NCBI RefSeq assembly: GCF_000372725.1
Contig: NW_005198243.1
Location: 357,590 to 421,589 of the forward strand
Length of the DNA: 64,000 bases
Origin: Emiliania huxleyi CCMP1516
Lineage: Eukaryota > Haptophyta > Isochrysidales > Noelaerhabdaceae
Direction of reading: 5' to 3'
Part shown: positions 21,777 through 33,568 of the stretch, one piece after another
Numbering within the stretch: position 1 is the stretch's first letter
Layout of the letters: every line of letters starts with the position of its first letter
The notes under the pieces: model-generated
The model's database searches: none
The model's input: the letters and a program-made list of their open reading frames with translations, nothing else
Told to the model about the DNA's origin: nothing
Position numbers and translations under genes: made by a program

Positions 21777-21786
21777 TAAATAGCGC
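19926..21786. mobile_element. 1.83-kb (AG)n/(CT)n-bounded element with 14-15-bp target duplication
   Basis: ACACTAAATAGCGC is repeated at 19927-19940 and 21773-21786 (15 bp if the preceding C is counted). The enclosed 19941-21771 begins with an AG run and ends with a long CT run (about 21721-21771). Its first 381 bp after the AG run equal the core of the 14.1-kb element. The unique part (20336-21720) has a plus frame (20414-20869) and an acidic, charged minus frame (20959-21774) rich in Glu/Arg/Ser. I find no transposase, RT or integrase motif in either. Target duplications of 11 and 14-15 bp are unequal, which fits target-primed reverse transcription better than a cut-and-paste transposase. 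Confidence 0.7.
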
Positions 21787-21881
21787 ACTAAACTATCACT
21801 AAGTTCATTCACACGCACTAAATTTAGACCCAAATGAAGATCGCGCCGCCCTGCGCTCTTTCCTGAGCTGCACTCTCGCGC

Positions 21882-24800
21882 ATGGTCTCTTTCTCCAAAT
21901 TTGCCATGCTTGCGGCCATCGCGCCGTGCGCTGGTTTCCTGGTTGCGCCTGCCGTGCAGCCGTGGCGCGGCCACGCGGCCGCGATCGCGGCGCGGATGCA
22001 GCTGGACATTGAGCGCAAGACGGGCGACAACGTCGAGCAAATCAAAGACACAAAGCGGGACAAGGTGATGACCTTCAGCTACGACATGTCGCTCGACACG
22101 GGGTACGAGAAGCCGACGTACCCTGGCACGGGTAACGGCCTCGGCGGCGAGGGCCTGCAGGACGAGTACGACGTGGTCGTGATCGGCTCGGGCATGGGCG
22201 GCCTCGCTTGCGGCGCGCTGAGTGCAGAGTACGGCTCGCGCGTGGCGGTGATCGAGTCGCACATCAAGCCGGGCGGCTCGGCGCACACCTTCACGCGCGT
22301 GCACAAGGGCGGCAAGTACTCCTTCGAGGTTGGCCCCTCCATCTTTGAGGGCCTCAACGGGCCGTCCCTGAACCCGCTGCGCACCATTCTCGACATGCTC
22401 GGGGAGGCGCCGCTCCGCACCTGGGCCCCGGGCCAGGGCCACGCACAGACGCTCTCGCGATGCCGTCCGGAGACCTCCGGAACACCGGCTTTTGGGTCCT
22501 CCGTGCCCGCCGCTCCTCTTCCCACAGCCGCCATCTTCCAGCCGCTCCCCTTCGACCGCCCCCGCCCTCACCGCCGCCGCCGTCGCCACCGCCGCCGTCG
22601 CCCTCCCCGCCGCCACCACCGCGGCCATCACCACCGCCATTCTCCCCCACCGCCGCCACTCCCACCACCACCGCCGCCCTCACCACCCCCCTCGCCGCCA
22701 CCTCTCCTGGTCTTCTCCCCCTTTCATTCTCCTCCGTCCCCGCCACCCTTCCCGCCTCCTCCAGTGTGGCTCCAGTCCCGCCTCCTCCAGTGTGGCTCCA
22801 GCGTGCTGTGCTCCAGGAGAGGAGTGCTCCAGCGGAGTGGCCCTCCCTTCGGCCGCAGGACCTCAAGTGCGAGACGTACAGCGGGCTCGGGTACTGGACG
22901 CCAGGCGAGCACGCACCGAGACACCCCGAGATTACCCGAGATTGCAATCTCCAGGCGAGCACGCGCGCCCGACACTCCCCCCCGCACCACCTGCCCCGCG
23001 GCGGAGCAGAGACGCCAAGGCACTCCGCCCAAAGGTCTTCAACCGCTTCCCCTTCGCTGCCTGCCGCCGCCCGCCGCCGCCGCGAGCTGGCTGGCGCTGC
23101 AAGCCCTCCCTCCCTCCCCCGTCGCAGAGGGATACTGGCGCTTCCCGATCGGCTCGGCCCAAAAGTTCGAGGACTTGGTCTATGAGAGGTGCGGGCCCGT
23201 CGAGGGCAAGAAGGCGGCGGAGGGGCGTGGGGTGCTCACAGGTCCACGTCCATGACCCGTCCACGAGTCTTCCACGACCCTTCCACAGGCGATGGACGAG
23301 TGGGACGCGCTGCGCAAGCGCCTCAAGCCGCTCGGCGCTGTGCACCAGCTGCTCGGTCCCGGCACACACCCGGCTCGGGCCTCGTCCCGCCTCCCGTAGG
23401 CGCCTCAAGACTCTCGGAGGCTCCACGACCGCCGTCTCGCTGGCGGACGCGACGCCGGGACCCGCGCTCGCTGTGGACAGCGTCTCGCCACGCCTCGGCG
23501 GCTGTGAGTAGGTCAACTTGAGGCAGGACGCGGGCATGCTGGCCACGACGGCGGGAGCCACGCCATACGTGCTCTCGCACCCTGACGTCCTCTTCCTCCT
23601 CCGCCGCTCGCTGTCCCGGCAGGAGGACGGCGCCTCTTCACGCGGGTCGGCTGAGGGTAGGTCTTCCTTGACTTGCCGCTCACCTTCGACTCGCTGCACA
23701 AGACCGTCGACCAGATCGTGACCGTGCCGTTCATCCGCAACTACATCGATACGATGTGCATCTTTTGCGGCTTCCCCGCAAAGGGGGCGATGACGGCGCA
23801 ACCCCCCCGGCCACCCCGCCCCCGCCCCCGCCCCCCCCCCCCTCCTCCCCCCCCCTTTCCGCCCGCTCCTCTCGACACCTCCGACGAGACCCGCTCGGAA
23901 CGCCCGCAGGCGCACATCCTCTACATCCTCGAGCGCTTCTTCGAGGACGGGTGCGCCTTTTGCGTCCCGCTCGGCGGCACTGTCGAGATGGCCTACGCCT
24001 TCCAGCGCGCGCTCGAGGCGAGATGAGCCGAGAGATCGCCGAGATCAGCCGAGAGGAGTCCCGACCCACTTCTTCCAGCGCCCGCTCGAGGCGCGCGGCG
24101 CGGTGCTGCTCTCTCGCTCGAGACACGTCCGTGCGCCTTTCCGGTGAGACGCCCCACGACGTGTCCGTCGCAGGCGCGCGGCGGCGAGCTCTCGCTCAAC
24201 ACGCACGTGGAGGAGCGCTGCGCTGTGACGTGGCGGACGCGTCCACGGCACGTCCATCACACGTCCATCACACTTGCTCGCGTGGCCCACAGGAGCTGCT
24301 GTACGACGAGGCGGAGCAGCGGTGCGCAGCAGGAGTAGCAGCAGTAGTAGCAGTAGCAGTAGTAGCAGTGGTGGTAGTAGCAGTAGTAGCAGTGGTGGTA
24401 GTAGCAGTGGTGGTAGTAGCAGTGGTGGTAGTGCGCGGGCGTCCAGCTGTGGACCTGATCAGCTCAGTGTTGACTCATGGCTCAGTGCCACTGCCCTGAA
24501 GGTGCGTCGGCGTCAGGCTCAAGAGCGGCAAAGTCATCAAGGCGAAGAAGGCGGTCGTCTCCAACGCGACCCCCTTCGACACCGTCCGCATGCTGCCCGA
24601 CGGCGGCGACGCGCCGCAGCTGCCCGAGGGGGTGAGGGAGTGGAAGCAGACGCTCGGCAAGCTCCCGCGGCACGGCGCCATCATGCACCTCTTCCTCGCG
24701 ATCGACGCGACCGACCTCGACCTCTCCCACATCGAGGACCCGGCGCACCTCGTCGTCCAGGACTGGGACCGCTCGCTGCAGGACTCGCAGGTGTGCTGTG

Positions 24801-26403
24801 ACCCCGCACTGCCGCTCCCCCCCTCCCCCCCCCCGGCCGCCTCTCCCTCTCCCTGCCGCCTCTCTGCCTCCCTGCCGCCTCTCTGCCTCCCTGCCGCCTC
24901 TCTGCCTCCCTGCCGCCGCCTCCCCTTCCCCGCCGCCGCCCTCACCCCGCCGCCGCCCCTCGCAGAACCTCTGCTCCTTCTTCATCCCCCATATCTCACC
25001 CATATCTCCCCATATCTCGCAGAACCTCTGTTCCTTCTTCATCCCATCGCTGCGCGACCCGTCCGTCTGCCCGCCCGGCAAGCACTGCATCCACGTCTAC
25101 TCCTCGGGCGGCGAGCCGTACGAGCCGTGGGAGAAGCTGGAGCCCGGCTCGGACGAGTACGAGCGGATGAAGGAGGAGCGATCGCAGGTGCTGTGGCGCG
25201 CCGTCGAGAGGCGCGCGCCCCCCCCCCCCCCTTTCCCCCTCTCCAGACGCGGCACTCGGAACCACTGGGACCAGTCTGGCGACCGGTCTGGCGCCGCAGC
25301 GTCTGCAGCCCCGCCCAACCCTCACGGGGCCGACTCCCCGGCCCCGGACCCCTCTCGGAACACCCTAATTCGTTGGGTGGGGTTTTTTTAAAAAAAAAAG
25401 ACCGCGCTGCCGCTTTGATTACCCGTGCGCCTATCTCTCTGGTCGACCGCTATCTACCGGCTGCTCTCGCGCCTTGGAGGCTATCTTTATGCAGAGGGNN
25501 NNNNNNNNNNNNNNNNNNNNNNNNNNNNNNNNNNNNNNNNNNNNNNNNNNNNNNNNNNNNNNNNNNNNNNNNNNNNNNNNNNNNNNNNNNNNNNNNNNAA
25601 GAGAGAGAAAGAGAAGAAGGAGGTAAAAAGGAAGAGAAGAGGAGGAAGCAAAGACAAGAAGAACAGAGAAAGGGGGAGGGAGGATAGCGAGGAAGAAGAA
25701 AGAGGAAGGAGGAGGAAAGGAAGGAGGGAAATCGGAGCACCGCACCCCCGACCCGTCCCCCTCCCGGACCCTCGACCCCTCGGCCCTCTTCCCAGGTGCA
25801 TCCCCGACGTGCGCAAGCGGGTCGAGTTCTCCATCGTCGGCTCGCCGCTCGCGCACGAGGCCTTCCTTCGCCGCGACCGCGGCGCGCGAGCACAACCTCG
25901 GCTGGGCGACTCGTCCGCGCCGTGTCCATCACGCGCCGACGACGCGTCCGCCTTAGGCACGTACGGCCTCGCTTGGGCGGCGGGCACGTCGGCGCCCTTC
26001 GCCGGCAAGCTGTCCAACCTGCTCCCCTTCCCCTTCCCCAACCTGAAGACGCCCGTGGACGGCAGCCCCTTCTCGCCCCGCCGCTTCTCGGGCCCTCCTC
26101 GGGCCCTTCTCGGAAGTCTCTCGGCGCCTCCTCGTAGGCCTCCTGCGCTGCGGCGACTCGTGCTTCCCCGGGATCGGCACGCCGTCGGCCGCCGCGTCGG
26201 GCGCCATCGCGGCTAACTCGATCCACCCGGTGAGTGACCACATCAAGCTGCTCAAGCAGACGGCGCAGCGCGAGCCCAAGTACGCCTTCCTCGACCCCGG
26301 CCCGATTGGGTCGCTGTACGAGGCGGCGGTCGGCTGGTCGACGCCGAGCGGCGAACTGCGCGGCGACGACGAGGAGCACGGCGGCAGGGCGCCGTGGGAG
26401 TGA
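21882..26403 (+). CDS. Carotenoid isomerase-like FAD oxidoreductase, plastid-targeted, many exons
   Basis: Prolycopene isomerase/phytoene desaturase-like enzyme. Exon 1 (21882-22406) starts with a signal-peptide-like MVSFSKFAMLAAIAPCAGFL and then a transit-like region. The FAD loop DVVVIGSGMGGLACGALSAE and HIKPGGSAHTF follow. Later exons include YSGLGYWTP (22859-22904), EGYWRFPIGSAQKFEDL (23128-23213) and AMDEWDALRKRLKPL (from 23289). RQDAGMLATTAGATP (near 23520), CAFCVPLGGTVEMAYAFQ (near 23960), KAKKAVVSNATPFDTV (near 24540) and CIHVYSSGGEPYEPWE (near 25090) come next. A family-typical LLRCGDSCFPGIGTPSAAAS lies near 26140, and the stop is at 26403. Several introns are GC-AG. One around 24006-24170 contains a copy of the preceding exon end. 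The gene spans the 100-N gap, so an exon may be missing. Expected to act in plastid carotenoid synthesis. Exon borders between 23330 and 23660 are uncertain. Confidence 0.78.
24325..24433. repeat. AGTAGCAGTGGT-type microsatellite in an intron
   Basis: Irregular tandem trinucleotides (AGC, AGT, GGT) within an intron of the carotenoid isomerase-like gene, upstream of the exon near 24500. Confidence 0.8.
25499..25598. other. Assembly gap, 100 N
   Basis: Exactly 100 N, a conventional placeholder of unknown true length. It is flanked on the right by a purine-rich AAGGAGG-type tract (25599-25735). Confidence 0.98.
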
Positions 26404-27866
26404 TGCGGACACGGCCTCGGCGGCGGTCCGTGGGCCACCAGGGGCCGGGGCGGCGGGGCCGGGGGGTTGCGGGGGAGATGGAGTTGGAGAGAGGTGGCCC
26501 AGGAGAGGTACTGTGCTCTCAAGGTTATTGCAACTTTTTTTGTATTTGTTTCGCACATCTCATATGCCTTGCGCGTTGCGGGGCTTGCGGCTTGCGTCTT
26601 GCCTGGGTGTTGCGAGAGCTGGGGCGCCAGCCGCCACCGACGGCACACACGACGGCACGACGCCGACGAGTCGCGGGGACAGGTCATGCACAAAACGGGC
26701 CCTGAGTGTCACCGAAACGCGTACACCGGCACATTGTCGGCCGATGCGCGGCTCGCCGCCCACCACGCGGTCCCTAGGTGTTATATAGCATAAACACCGT
26801 CCGTGCAGGGCTCCTAGGCCATCACTGGGTCCACAGTGGACGGACACACAGCCTCAGCCGGCCCGGCGGGCTCCCGACCAGAGCCCGTCCGGAGGCTACA
26901 AACGGACACTCTACCGACCTTTACACCCCTAGACAATCCACTCCGACTAGCATACGGTGTCGGCCCGACCGCCCTGCGGCCCCAGCTACCAGCTGGCGCC
27001 GCTCGGCCCGGCTGGAGGCGACTGGGGCTCCCAAAATCGCGGAACCGGCGACGTCCTCCGGCCAGCAGCCGGATCGGGCGTCCGACCCGCCCCCTCGGCG
27101 ACCCGAGATGGTCTCCCCGACCCCCGAGGCTTGGCGCACCGCGGGAGGGGGGCAGCCCAGCCACCCTGCACCGCCCAGGCCGCCCTCTGCGAGCCCAGGC
27201 GCGCCGTAGAGAGTGCCGACGCGATGTCGACGATTTTGGCCTGCGAGACGGGGGCGAGGAGCGGTGTGAAGGCGCCATGTGCCCGGGCGACGGGCTAAGG
27301 GGCCGCTACACGGGCCGCAGAGCTCACCAGCACATGGCTAAGGAGGCAGGGAAGCTTCTGCTCCGAGACGGCCGCTCAGGACCGCAAAATGGTGTTCCTG
27401 AAGGTTGTGTTAGTCGGGCTGGCCAGTCCCCGGGGCCTGACGGTCCAATGTTTCCCTCAAGAGTACTTCTCCCCTACCCCACCCGGGAGAACTTCGTCCA
27501 ACCGAACTTCGTCCAACCGAACGGACGGTCGCCGTGCCGTTATCGAAGATGCATTCGCTTGAATTCTAAAAAAGACTAGAGATTACCATTACCCCGAGGT
27601 CAGAGCGCGAGTGGCCGGCATCGAAAGTGGAGCAAAAACTCAGCCTTGAGTTCTCACATCTCAGCGCCCTCACGGAGGAGTGAGGTCAGATCCTGTACTC
27701 TGTTGATGACAACACTTGTCTACTGAGGGCCTGGCGCACAACCCCTGTGCAACTCAGGTTCCGCTCCCTTTACATGGGGGGCAGTTCGGGGACCAAATAA
27801 TGTGAAGCTTCATTGGACAGCTGCTCGCCCAAGTTGGCACGACGCTGGCGGACCGCATAGTCTGTT
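26404..27866. other. No supported gene
   Basis: Intergenic sequence between the carotenoid isomerase-like gene and the convergent minus-strand gene ending at 27867. The long plus frame 26836-27579 is Pro/Arg/Gly-rich and matches nothing. It includes the doublet ACTTCGTCCAACCGA repeated at about 27489 and 27504. Confidence 0.4.
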
Positions 27867-29900
27867 TCAAATCCAAAAGTGCGCCCGAACACCCTTTTCG
27901 CGAAGTCGTTGCATGAGCCGCAGCGCGTCGTTTACCGTCGCGTTCATCCTATTTCCCCATCCAAATTCTGGCCGAACCTTAAAGTGGTATTCGAAAAAGA
28001 CCTCGTCGATGAGGCCCAACAAGGCCTCCGAATCGACAATGGCTTCCATCAAGGGAGCTTCCACACTCGGGGTGTCAAAGTCGACTTTCAGTGCTACAAA
28101 GTCGATCGGGCGCGCTATCGCTTGCAATGTCCGCAGTGCGTTGAAACCTGCTGGTTCCGAAGTCACGCGCCGGACGGGCTCATTGAAGAAATACAGCCTC
28201 TCTGACAGAGCTGCAGGCACGTTGTCCCAGTAGGACACCTCAGAGACGGGCTTCGCCTCCCAAGCGTACAAAGAATGAAAGTGAATGCAGTTTTGCTTGT
28301 AGAGCTGAATGAAGAGCGGCACCGACGAAAAGTGTCCAGCCCCATGTTGGAGATCGACAGGTGCTTTCGACATATGGCCCGAGCCCAGGTCGAAGAAGAG
28401 ACTTTTCCTGCCGGGTGGCGCCCGTGCGCCTCCGCCGCACTCGTTGTGCAGCACAAGGTGCGAGATATCGTACAGGAACTCGTTTGCATGTACCTGCTCC
28501 TTTGTCGTGTCCGCACACCCAATAGGCGCTCTTGGGTGTCGCGCGACGCCGGTCAGTGGCTCAATCGGGTCGCGCCTGTCGCTGCACGACATCCAGGAGA
28601 GGACGTCGCCCTCCAACCTCCCGGGCGGCTCTGAGCGCCCACGCAAACGCTGGCTGTGTTTTGCCGTCAGCCAGGTTCGCTGGCTGTAATTCAACCACTG
28701 TGCAACCCCTCGCTGCTGAGCTGGGCTCCGGGCGAGGGTGCAGATTCCGTAGCTGCCAGTGTCAATCGGGCGTGTCGTCCACTCTCGCTCGAGCCAGCTT
28801 GCCCTGTATTCAAACCCGGCGACGGCACCGTTGCAAGCTGTCTGGCTGTGCTGCTGGGATTGGCGCACTTGAGGGCTTATGGAAGATGTTTCGAAAGTTG
28901 CTGTTCTTTTCGCGGCGGCATGGAACGATCGGTCCAATTGTTCAAAGAGGTCATCCCCGGATTTCTGCCGCACATGACGAGCGCAGTCGCCGTAAGGGGG
29001 GGCAAAGGTCGCAACCGGGATGCCTGCCGGGAGCATTTCCGTAACGAATCTCGAGAAAGTTGAGCCTCTCCAGCCCAGAAAGGCTTTGGAATGCCCCAGC
29101 ACATGCATATCGGCCAAGGCGTTGAGCTCGCGTTCTGCGAGCCTGCTGCTACCCGATATGACGCGCACACCAAGGACGAGGGCCACCTCTGCCTCAAATT
29201 CGCGCAAAATCCAAGCCGTCTCTTTGTACTTCTTGCCCAGCGGGGTTGCCACAACAACGGGCTTGCCGGAAAGGCTGCCATTGAAGAGGTGCTGCATTTG
29301 CCGCACGATAGGTGTAATCACGGATGTTCGCACAAACCCAGTGTACGGACCCAGCTGATCGAAGAGCCCCAATGAGATGGATCCCTGCGCGTCCCACAGC
29401 CAGTTTGGCGGAACCTTGTGGCAAATGAAGGCGATCCAATCGACGTCAAAATTTAGGTGGACGCCGACGAAGGCCTCGCGGTACGGGTCAAAGCTCCGCT
29501 CACTCGCATACCATGGCTGCGGCTTCACTTTGAGGAAGGAGGCAAGACCATGCGCCTGATCTTTCCCTATGGGCGATGCGCGGCCCTCCGCCCTCATGCT
29601 CGCTGCTTTGACACAGCTGTAAGGCACGATATGGGTCGAGTTGCACTCTGGCACTTTCTTCAGCGCAACCATAGAGCGCCAATCACACGATTCGTTGGCT
29701 TTCTGCATGTCGGTGAGCAGGAGGCCGGCAACGTGGAAGCCTTGGGTGCATGCCTGGCGCACCACACTCCCAAATCTGGCGAGCTGGTTCACAATCCCGC
29801 GCTGGAGCAGAAGCGTTCGCGGCACGATCACTCGCTTGTCAAACAAGCGCCGCTGCTGGTCTGTGGTGCACCGGCTTTCCATCTCACACCTCGGGTGCAT
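27867..29900 (-). CDS. Two-part protein: O-fucosyltransferase-like region + FkbM-like methyltransferase-like region
   Basis: An intronless 677-codon frame. The first half has VGVHLNFDVDWIAF (145-158), then VRVISGSSRLAERELN (245-260) and FLGWRGSTFSRFV (274-286). The last resembles the Ser-rich F-x-G-x-x-x-S-x-F-S motif that ends GDP-fucose protein O-fucosyltransferases. The second half has KSLFFDLGSG, a Rossmann/SAM-loop-like start, and VALKVDFDTPSVEAPLMEAI (602-621) then IDEVFFEYHF, as in algal FkbM-related proteins. A Golgi or secretory role in glycan building is inference. The start at 29900 lies 72 bases inside the apparent end of the upstream gene, so either start or the neighbour's end may be wrong. 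Being intronless among intron-rich genes, it could be a retrocopy. Confidence 0.5.
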   Translation of the reverse strand: MHPRCEMESRCTTDQQRRLFDKRVIVPRTLLLQRGIVNQLARFGSVVRQACTQGFHVAGLLLTDMQKANESCDWRSMVALKKVPECNSTHIVPYSCVKAASMRAEGRASPIGKDQAHGLASFLKVKPQPWYASERSFDPYREAFVGVHLNFDVDWIAFICHKVPPNWLWDAQGSISLGLFDQLGPYTGFVRTSVITPIVRQMQHLFNGSLSGKPVVVATPLGKKYKETAWILREFEAEVALVLGVRVISGSSRLAERELNALADMHVLGHSKAFLGWRGSTFSRFVTEMLPAGIPVATFAPPYGDCARHVRQKSGDDLFEQLDRSFHAAAKRTATFETSSISPQVRQSQQHSQTACNGAVAGFEYRASWLEREWTTRPIDTGSYGICTLARSPAQQRGVAQWLNYSQRTWLTAKHSQRLRGRSEPPGRLEGDVLSWMSCSDRRDPIEPLTGVARHPRAPIGCADTTKEQVHANEFLYDISHLVLHNECGGGARAPPGRKSLFFDLGSGHMSKAPVDLQHGAGHFSSVPLFIQLYKQNCIHFHSLYAWEAKPVSEVSYWDNVPAALSERLYFFNEPVRRVTSEPAGFNALRTLQAIARPIDFVALKVDFDTPSVEAPLMEAIVDSEALLGLIDEVFFEYHFKVRPEFGWGNRMNATVNDALRLMQRLREKGVRAHFWI

Positions 29901-31874
29901 ATTGACGGCCTAAGGAGGGCGGCAAGGGGTTGGAGATGCGGGCATCCGGGGTGCGGAGGTGGGGTGGTGGTGGCGGGGCTCGCCGGAAGCGCAGTGACGT
30001 CTGGCAGCGCAGTTGAGGATGCAGCAAGCGCGGCGCCGCCAGCGGCGGTGACCAAGCCGCCAGAGACGGTGGCCAAGCAGAGAAGAATGCCGAGCAGGCT
30101 GGACCAGCCGAGGCGGCGGGCCTTTGAGTTGCGGCGCCACATCACCGTGCCGACGACGGCCAGGGCGGCGGCCGCGGCGACCTGCGGCGGACCCGCCGCG
30201 AGCCACGAGAAGGCGCTCGCGAAGAAGCCTGCAGGCGCCGCCGCCGTGCCGGTGAGGCGCGCCGTGGCGGCGAAAAGGCAGGTGGCCCACGCCGCGCCGC
30301 GAGCCCCCTTTCCGCTCGCCGCGGTCGGCCAGGAGGCGCCGCAAGCGATGGCGAGGAGGATGAGCACGATTGCGGGCATGAGAGGCGGCGAGCAGCTCAC
30401 GAGCGAGGACGCCTTCGAGGCGACGGCGGGCGACAAGGCCGAGCACGCCGCCGAGGCGACGCCGGATGAGAAGGCCGAGGACGCCGAGGCGTAGGCAGAC
30501 GAGAAGGCCGAGGCCACCGCCGTCGGGCTAGGCACGGCGGACGCGCAGTGGCCAAAGGCGGGCATGCAGACGAGGAGCAGCCACCGGAAGGCGCCCTCGG
30601 CCTTCGTGTAGCCGCCCTGCACGCAGTTGGCCGCCGCCTTGAGGGCGGCGCGACCGCCGGCGCCGCATGTGCCAGCGACGGCGCCGCATGTGCCAGCGGC
30701 GAATGGCGCCTTGCCGGACGTGGTCTGCGGCTCGCGGCGCCGGTCCGGGCGGCGGCCGCGGCCGCGACCGTGGCTCCTGCCAGTCTTCGGCTTGCCCCAG
30801 CGCCTTGCCTTGCGCCGGCACTTCCTCGAGCGCCGCGACTGCAAGTCCGCCCACTTCTTCCGTTGATCGGCAATGAGATCGAGCGCGGCCTTCGCCTTCT
30901 TGAGCCGCCCCTCCCAGTGCTCGCGCTCCTTGGCGACCTCGGCCTCAGCCTGCCCCGCGCCCGCGCCCGCGCCAAGGGGCTTGGGCGCCACGGGCGCAAT
31001 GCCGCCGGAGGTGGGGACTCCCGGCGACGGCGACTTCTTGCCGTCGGCGGGCGTAGCCTGGTAGCTGACGCTCTCGCCCAGGCGGCGGACTGCAGCCTCG
31101 ACGCCGTCCACGTAGCCCGGTCCGGAGCCGCTGCGGGCCGACGCGGGCCCGCTCTTCCCCGCCGCCATCGGCGTGGGCAGGCCCGGGTAGCAGGTGGTGT
31201 CCTGCAAGCGCGATAGGGGCACGCGGGAAGGGAGATTATTACCGGTGGGAGAGCGAGGAGTGCCAGGAGAATGCTGCGGCGCGCTCGCCGCTGGGACGGG
31301 CGTGTTGGAAACGGTCTTGGCCGGCTTCTCGACCTCCTTGGCAGCCTCCTCGGCGACGGCCTGGGAGGCGGCCTCCTTGGCGACGGCGGACACCTCGGCG
31401 GCGGCGGGCTTGATGGTCGCCTCCTCGGTGGCGGACTCCTCGGCGACGACGGGCTCCTCGGAGGCGGCCTCCTCGGCGGCGGCCTCCTCCTTCACGACGA
31501 CGTCGTTCTTGACGCCGCACGCCTGCGCGAGGGAGAAACGTAAATGTTTGGAGACGGGGTCACCGTAGGGACAAGGCCGAGCCTGGCGTAAAAGTGCGCA
31601 CCTCAGCTCCGAGCAAAGGCGGCAGCGTCAGGCTCGCGCGGCGGCGCTGATACCACTCCTCATACTCCGCACTGGAAGCGAAGTAGCCACCGACCTTGAC
31701 GGAAGCCGTTGGCCCGAGCTCGGTCTGAACCTGGGCCCCCTCCGCGAAACAAAAGCTGATTGGCACCTTTGCGAGGCTCCGATGAAACACGTGGGGGTTG
31801 TCGAACCAGACGCCCTTTGTTGATCTCACAACCAAGAAAGCCGACTCGCCCTCGCTCTCATTGAAGTCGACCAT
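29828..31874 (-). CDS. Multi-pass membrane protein with acidic N-terminal region
   Basis: Exon 1 (31602-31874) encodes MVDFNESEGESAFLVVRSTK and a compact globular stretch (GVWFDNPHVFHRSL ... SAEYEEWYQRRR). A 79-bp GT-AG intron (31523-31601) follows, then a long second exon. That exon starts with an Ala/Glu-rich segment (VKEEAAAEEAASEEP), continues with a basic region (RRSRKCRRKARRW) and ends in four or more hydrophobic segments (for example PAIVLILLAIACGASW and AAAAALAVVGTVMW). Family unknown. The last 60 residues overlap the start of the next gene, so a further intron or an earlier end is likely. Confidence 0.45.
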
Positions 31875-31901
31875 GTAGCGCCTCTCGGCGCGCGTCCTAG
31901 G

Positions 31902-33568
31902 ATGCGGCGGCGGCCGCATGGGCAATTCCAGCGCGGAGCGGGCGGCGCAGTGCCGGAGCCCTGGCGCGGGCGTGGCGCGGCAGGGCGCGGCGCGGGCGCG
32001 GTGGCGCGCAATCATGCTGGCCGGGGATCGCGCCGCGACAGAGTACAGGGGGAGGGCGGAGGCGCGGCTCGGGCGGCGGCGCGAGCCCCTGCACGCGTCG
32101 CGCGGGCGGGGAGGGAGAGGGAGGGGAGGGAGAGGGAGTGGCGGGGGGCGGGCTCAGCGGCGCGGGGCCCCGGCCCTTGCGCTGGGCGGCGGGCGCGGCA
32201 GGGCGCTGCACCTCAAACGGCGTTGCGGGACGGCGTCCAGTCTGAACGGAACACGAAAGAATTCTGCCCCCCAGCGGGGGTGTGGCGCCAGCTTCAAGCC
32301 TTTGAGATGGGCAAGGACCCCACGGTTCTGACTGTCCACACGGGGGGGCTGCGCCACGGCATGACTCCGGAGAGAGCGACTTGCCTCGCTGCGGTGTGGG
32401 CGAGTCGGACGTGGCCTGGAGCGCAGCGGTTGCCCGCTGCGGCTGTCCGGGTGTGTTCCGAGGCGGTCCGGGAGCGGGGTCGTGGCCCGCTGCGGATCGT
32501 GGCACAGATCGTCCCGGAGCTGCGGGCGTGGCTGAGGGACGCGTTCAGATTGAGTGGCGAGGCGCTCACCTCGGCGCTCACTATGTCGACGCTCTTCGAG
32601 GCCGCACCCAGAGTGGTGGGGGGGCGTGGTCGGGAGGGGAGTGGGGGGTGGAGGTGGATGACGTCACCTCGTCCGGATGGGAGTCACAACCGTGGCCGCA
32701 CAACGTCTTGGTCACGGTCAACGAACATGGGCGAGGAGCCCTCACCAGAGTGTATAAGAAGGCGGTGGCCACGGCGGAGGCGGGCGGACGGGTGGTGATG
32801 GTCGTCCAGGAGGCGCCGCGAGAAGGGGAGCCGAAGTCCTTCCGCGCCTACCAGAACCTGAGTAACACCGAGGTGGCAGTGGACGCGGTGCTCTTCTTCC
32901 CGGCCGGGACGATCGCCTTTGGTCACGCGGCGGGATGGACCAACGCTACGGAGTCGGCTTACGCGAACACCCACGCTTGGGCAGGGGGTGAAGAGGACCC
33001 CCTCCGCCCACCGAGGTGCCGCCAACCGGGAGTGCTTCGCCGTCACGCCCGACTAATGAACCCTCGAGACGTCCGAGTGCTCCTCTTTGCGCCGAGGAGG
33101 GACGACGTGGCCAGGACGGTGGGCACCGAGGAGCTACGGCGGCTGGCATTCGTGGCGGGTGGGACGGGGGGGCGAGGGTCAGGCGCGCCGACCAGATGGG
33201 CCCCCACGTGGTATGGGGGCGGGGACCGGCGGACGCTAGCGTGGACTGCGCAGACGTGCTGCGGGGTGGTGGACTTCATGGCACCATGGAGGGTGGTGCG
33301 CTGGCAGCCCGACTCCATGCCATTCCTGCCCCTGTCGGACAAGGTTGTAGGGGACGGGGAGGAGGCGAAAGATGCGGCAGCATCGCTGCAAGCGTTACAC
33401 GAGCTTGCTGGAGCGGTCCCGGAGGAGGCCGTTCCCGACGGAGCGGTGCCGGCCGCCCTCCCCCGATTCCTGCGACTGATGGGAATGGCGGAGGCGGAGA
33501 TGGCGGGTGCGCTGCTCGGGATGGAGGGAGGCGCCCTGAGGATGGTGGCCCGGGTGGCCATGGTATAG
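31902..33568 (+). CDS. Unknown protein in two overlapping frames
   Basis: The first frame (to 32798) carries LAAVWASRTWPGAQRLPAAA and RIVAQIVPELRAWLRDAFRL. The second (32381-33568) carries TSSGWESQPWPHNVLVTVNE, GGRVVMVVQEAPREGEPKS and VDFMAPWRVVRWQPDSMPF. Protein-like signal passes from one frame to the other near 32620-32650, so a one-base shift or short intron is likely. The style resembles ORFs of algal mobile elements, but no RT, integrase or nuclease motif is visible. Function unknown. Confidence 0.35.

Noticed and set aside
26836-27579. 247-codon plus frame
   Set aside because: Composition like other chance frames in GC-rich intergenic DNA; no family feature.
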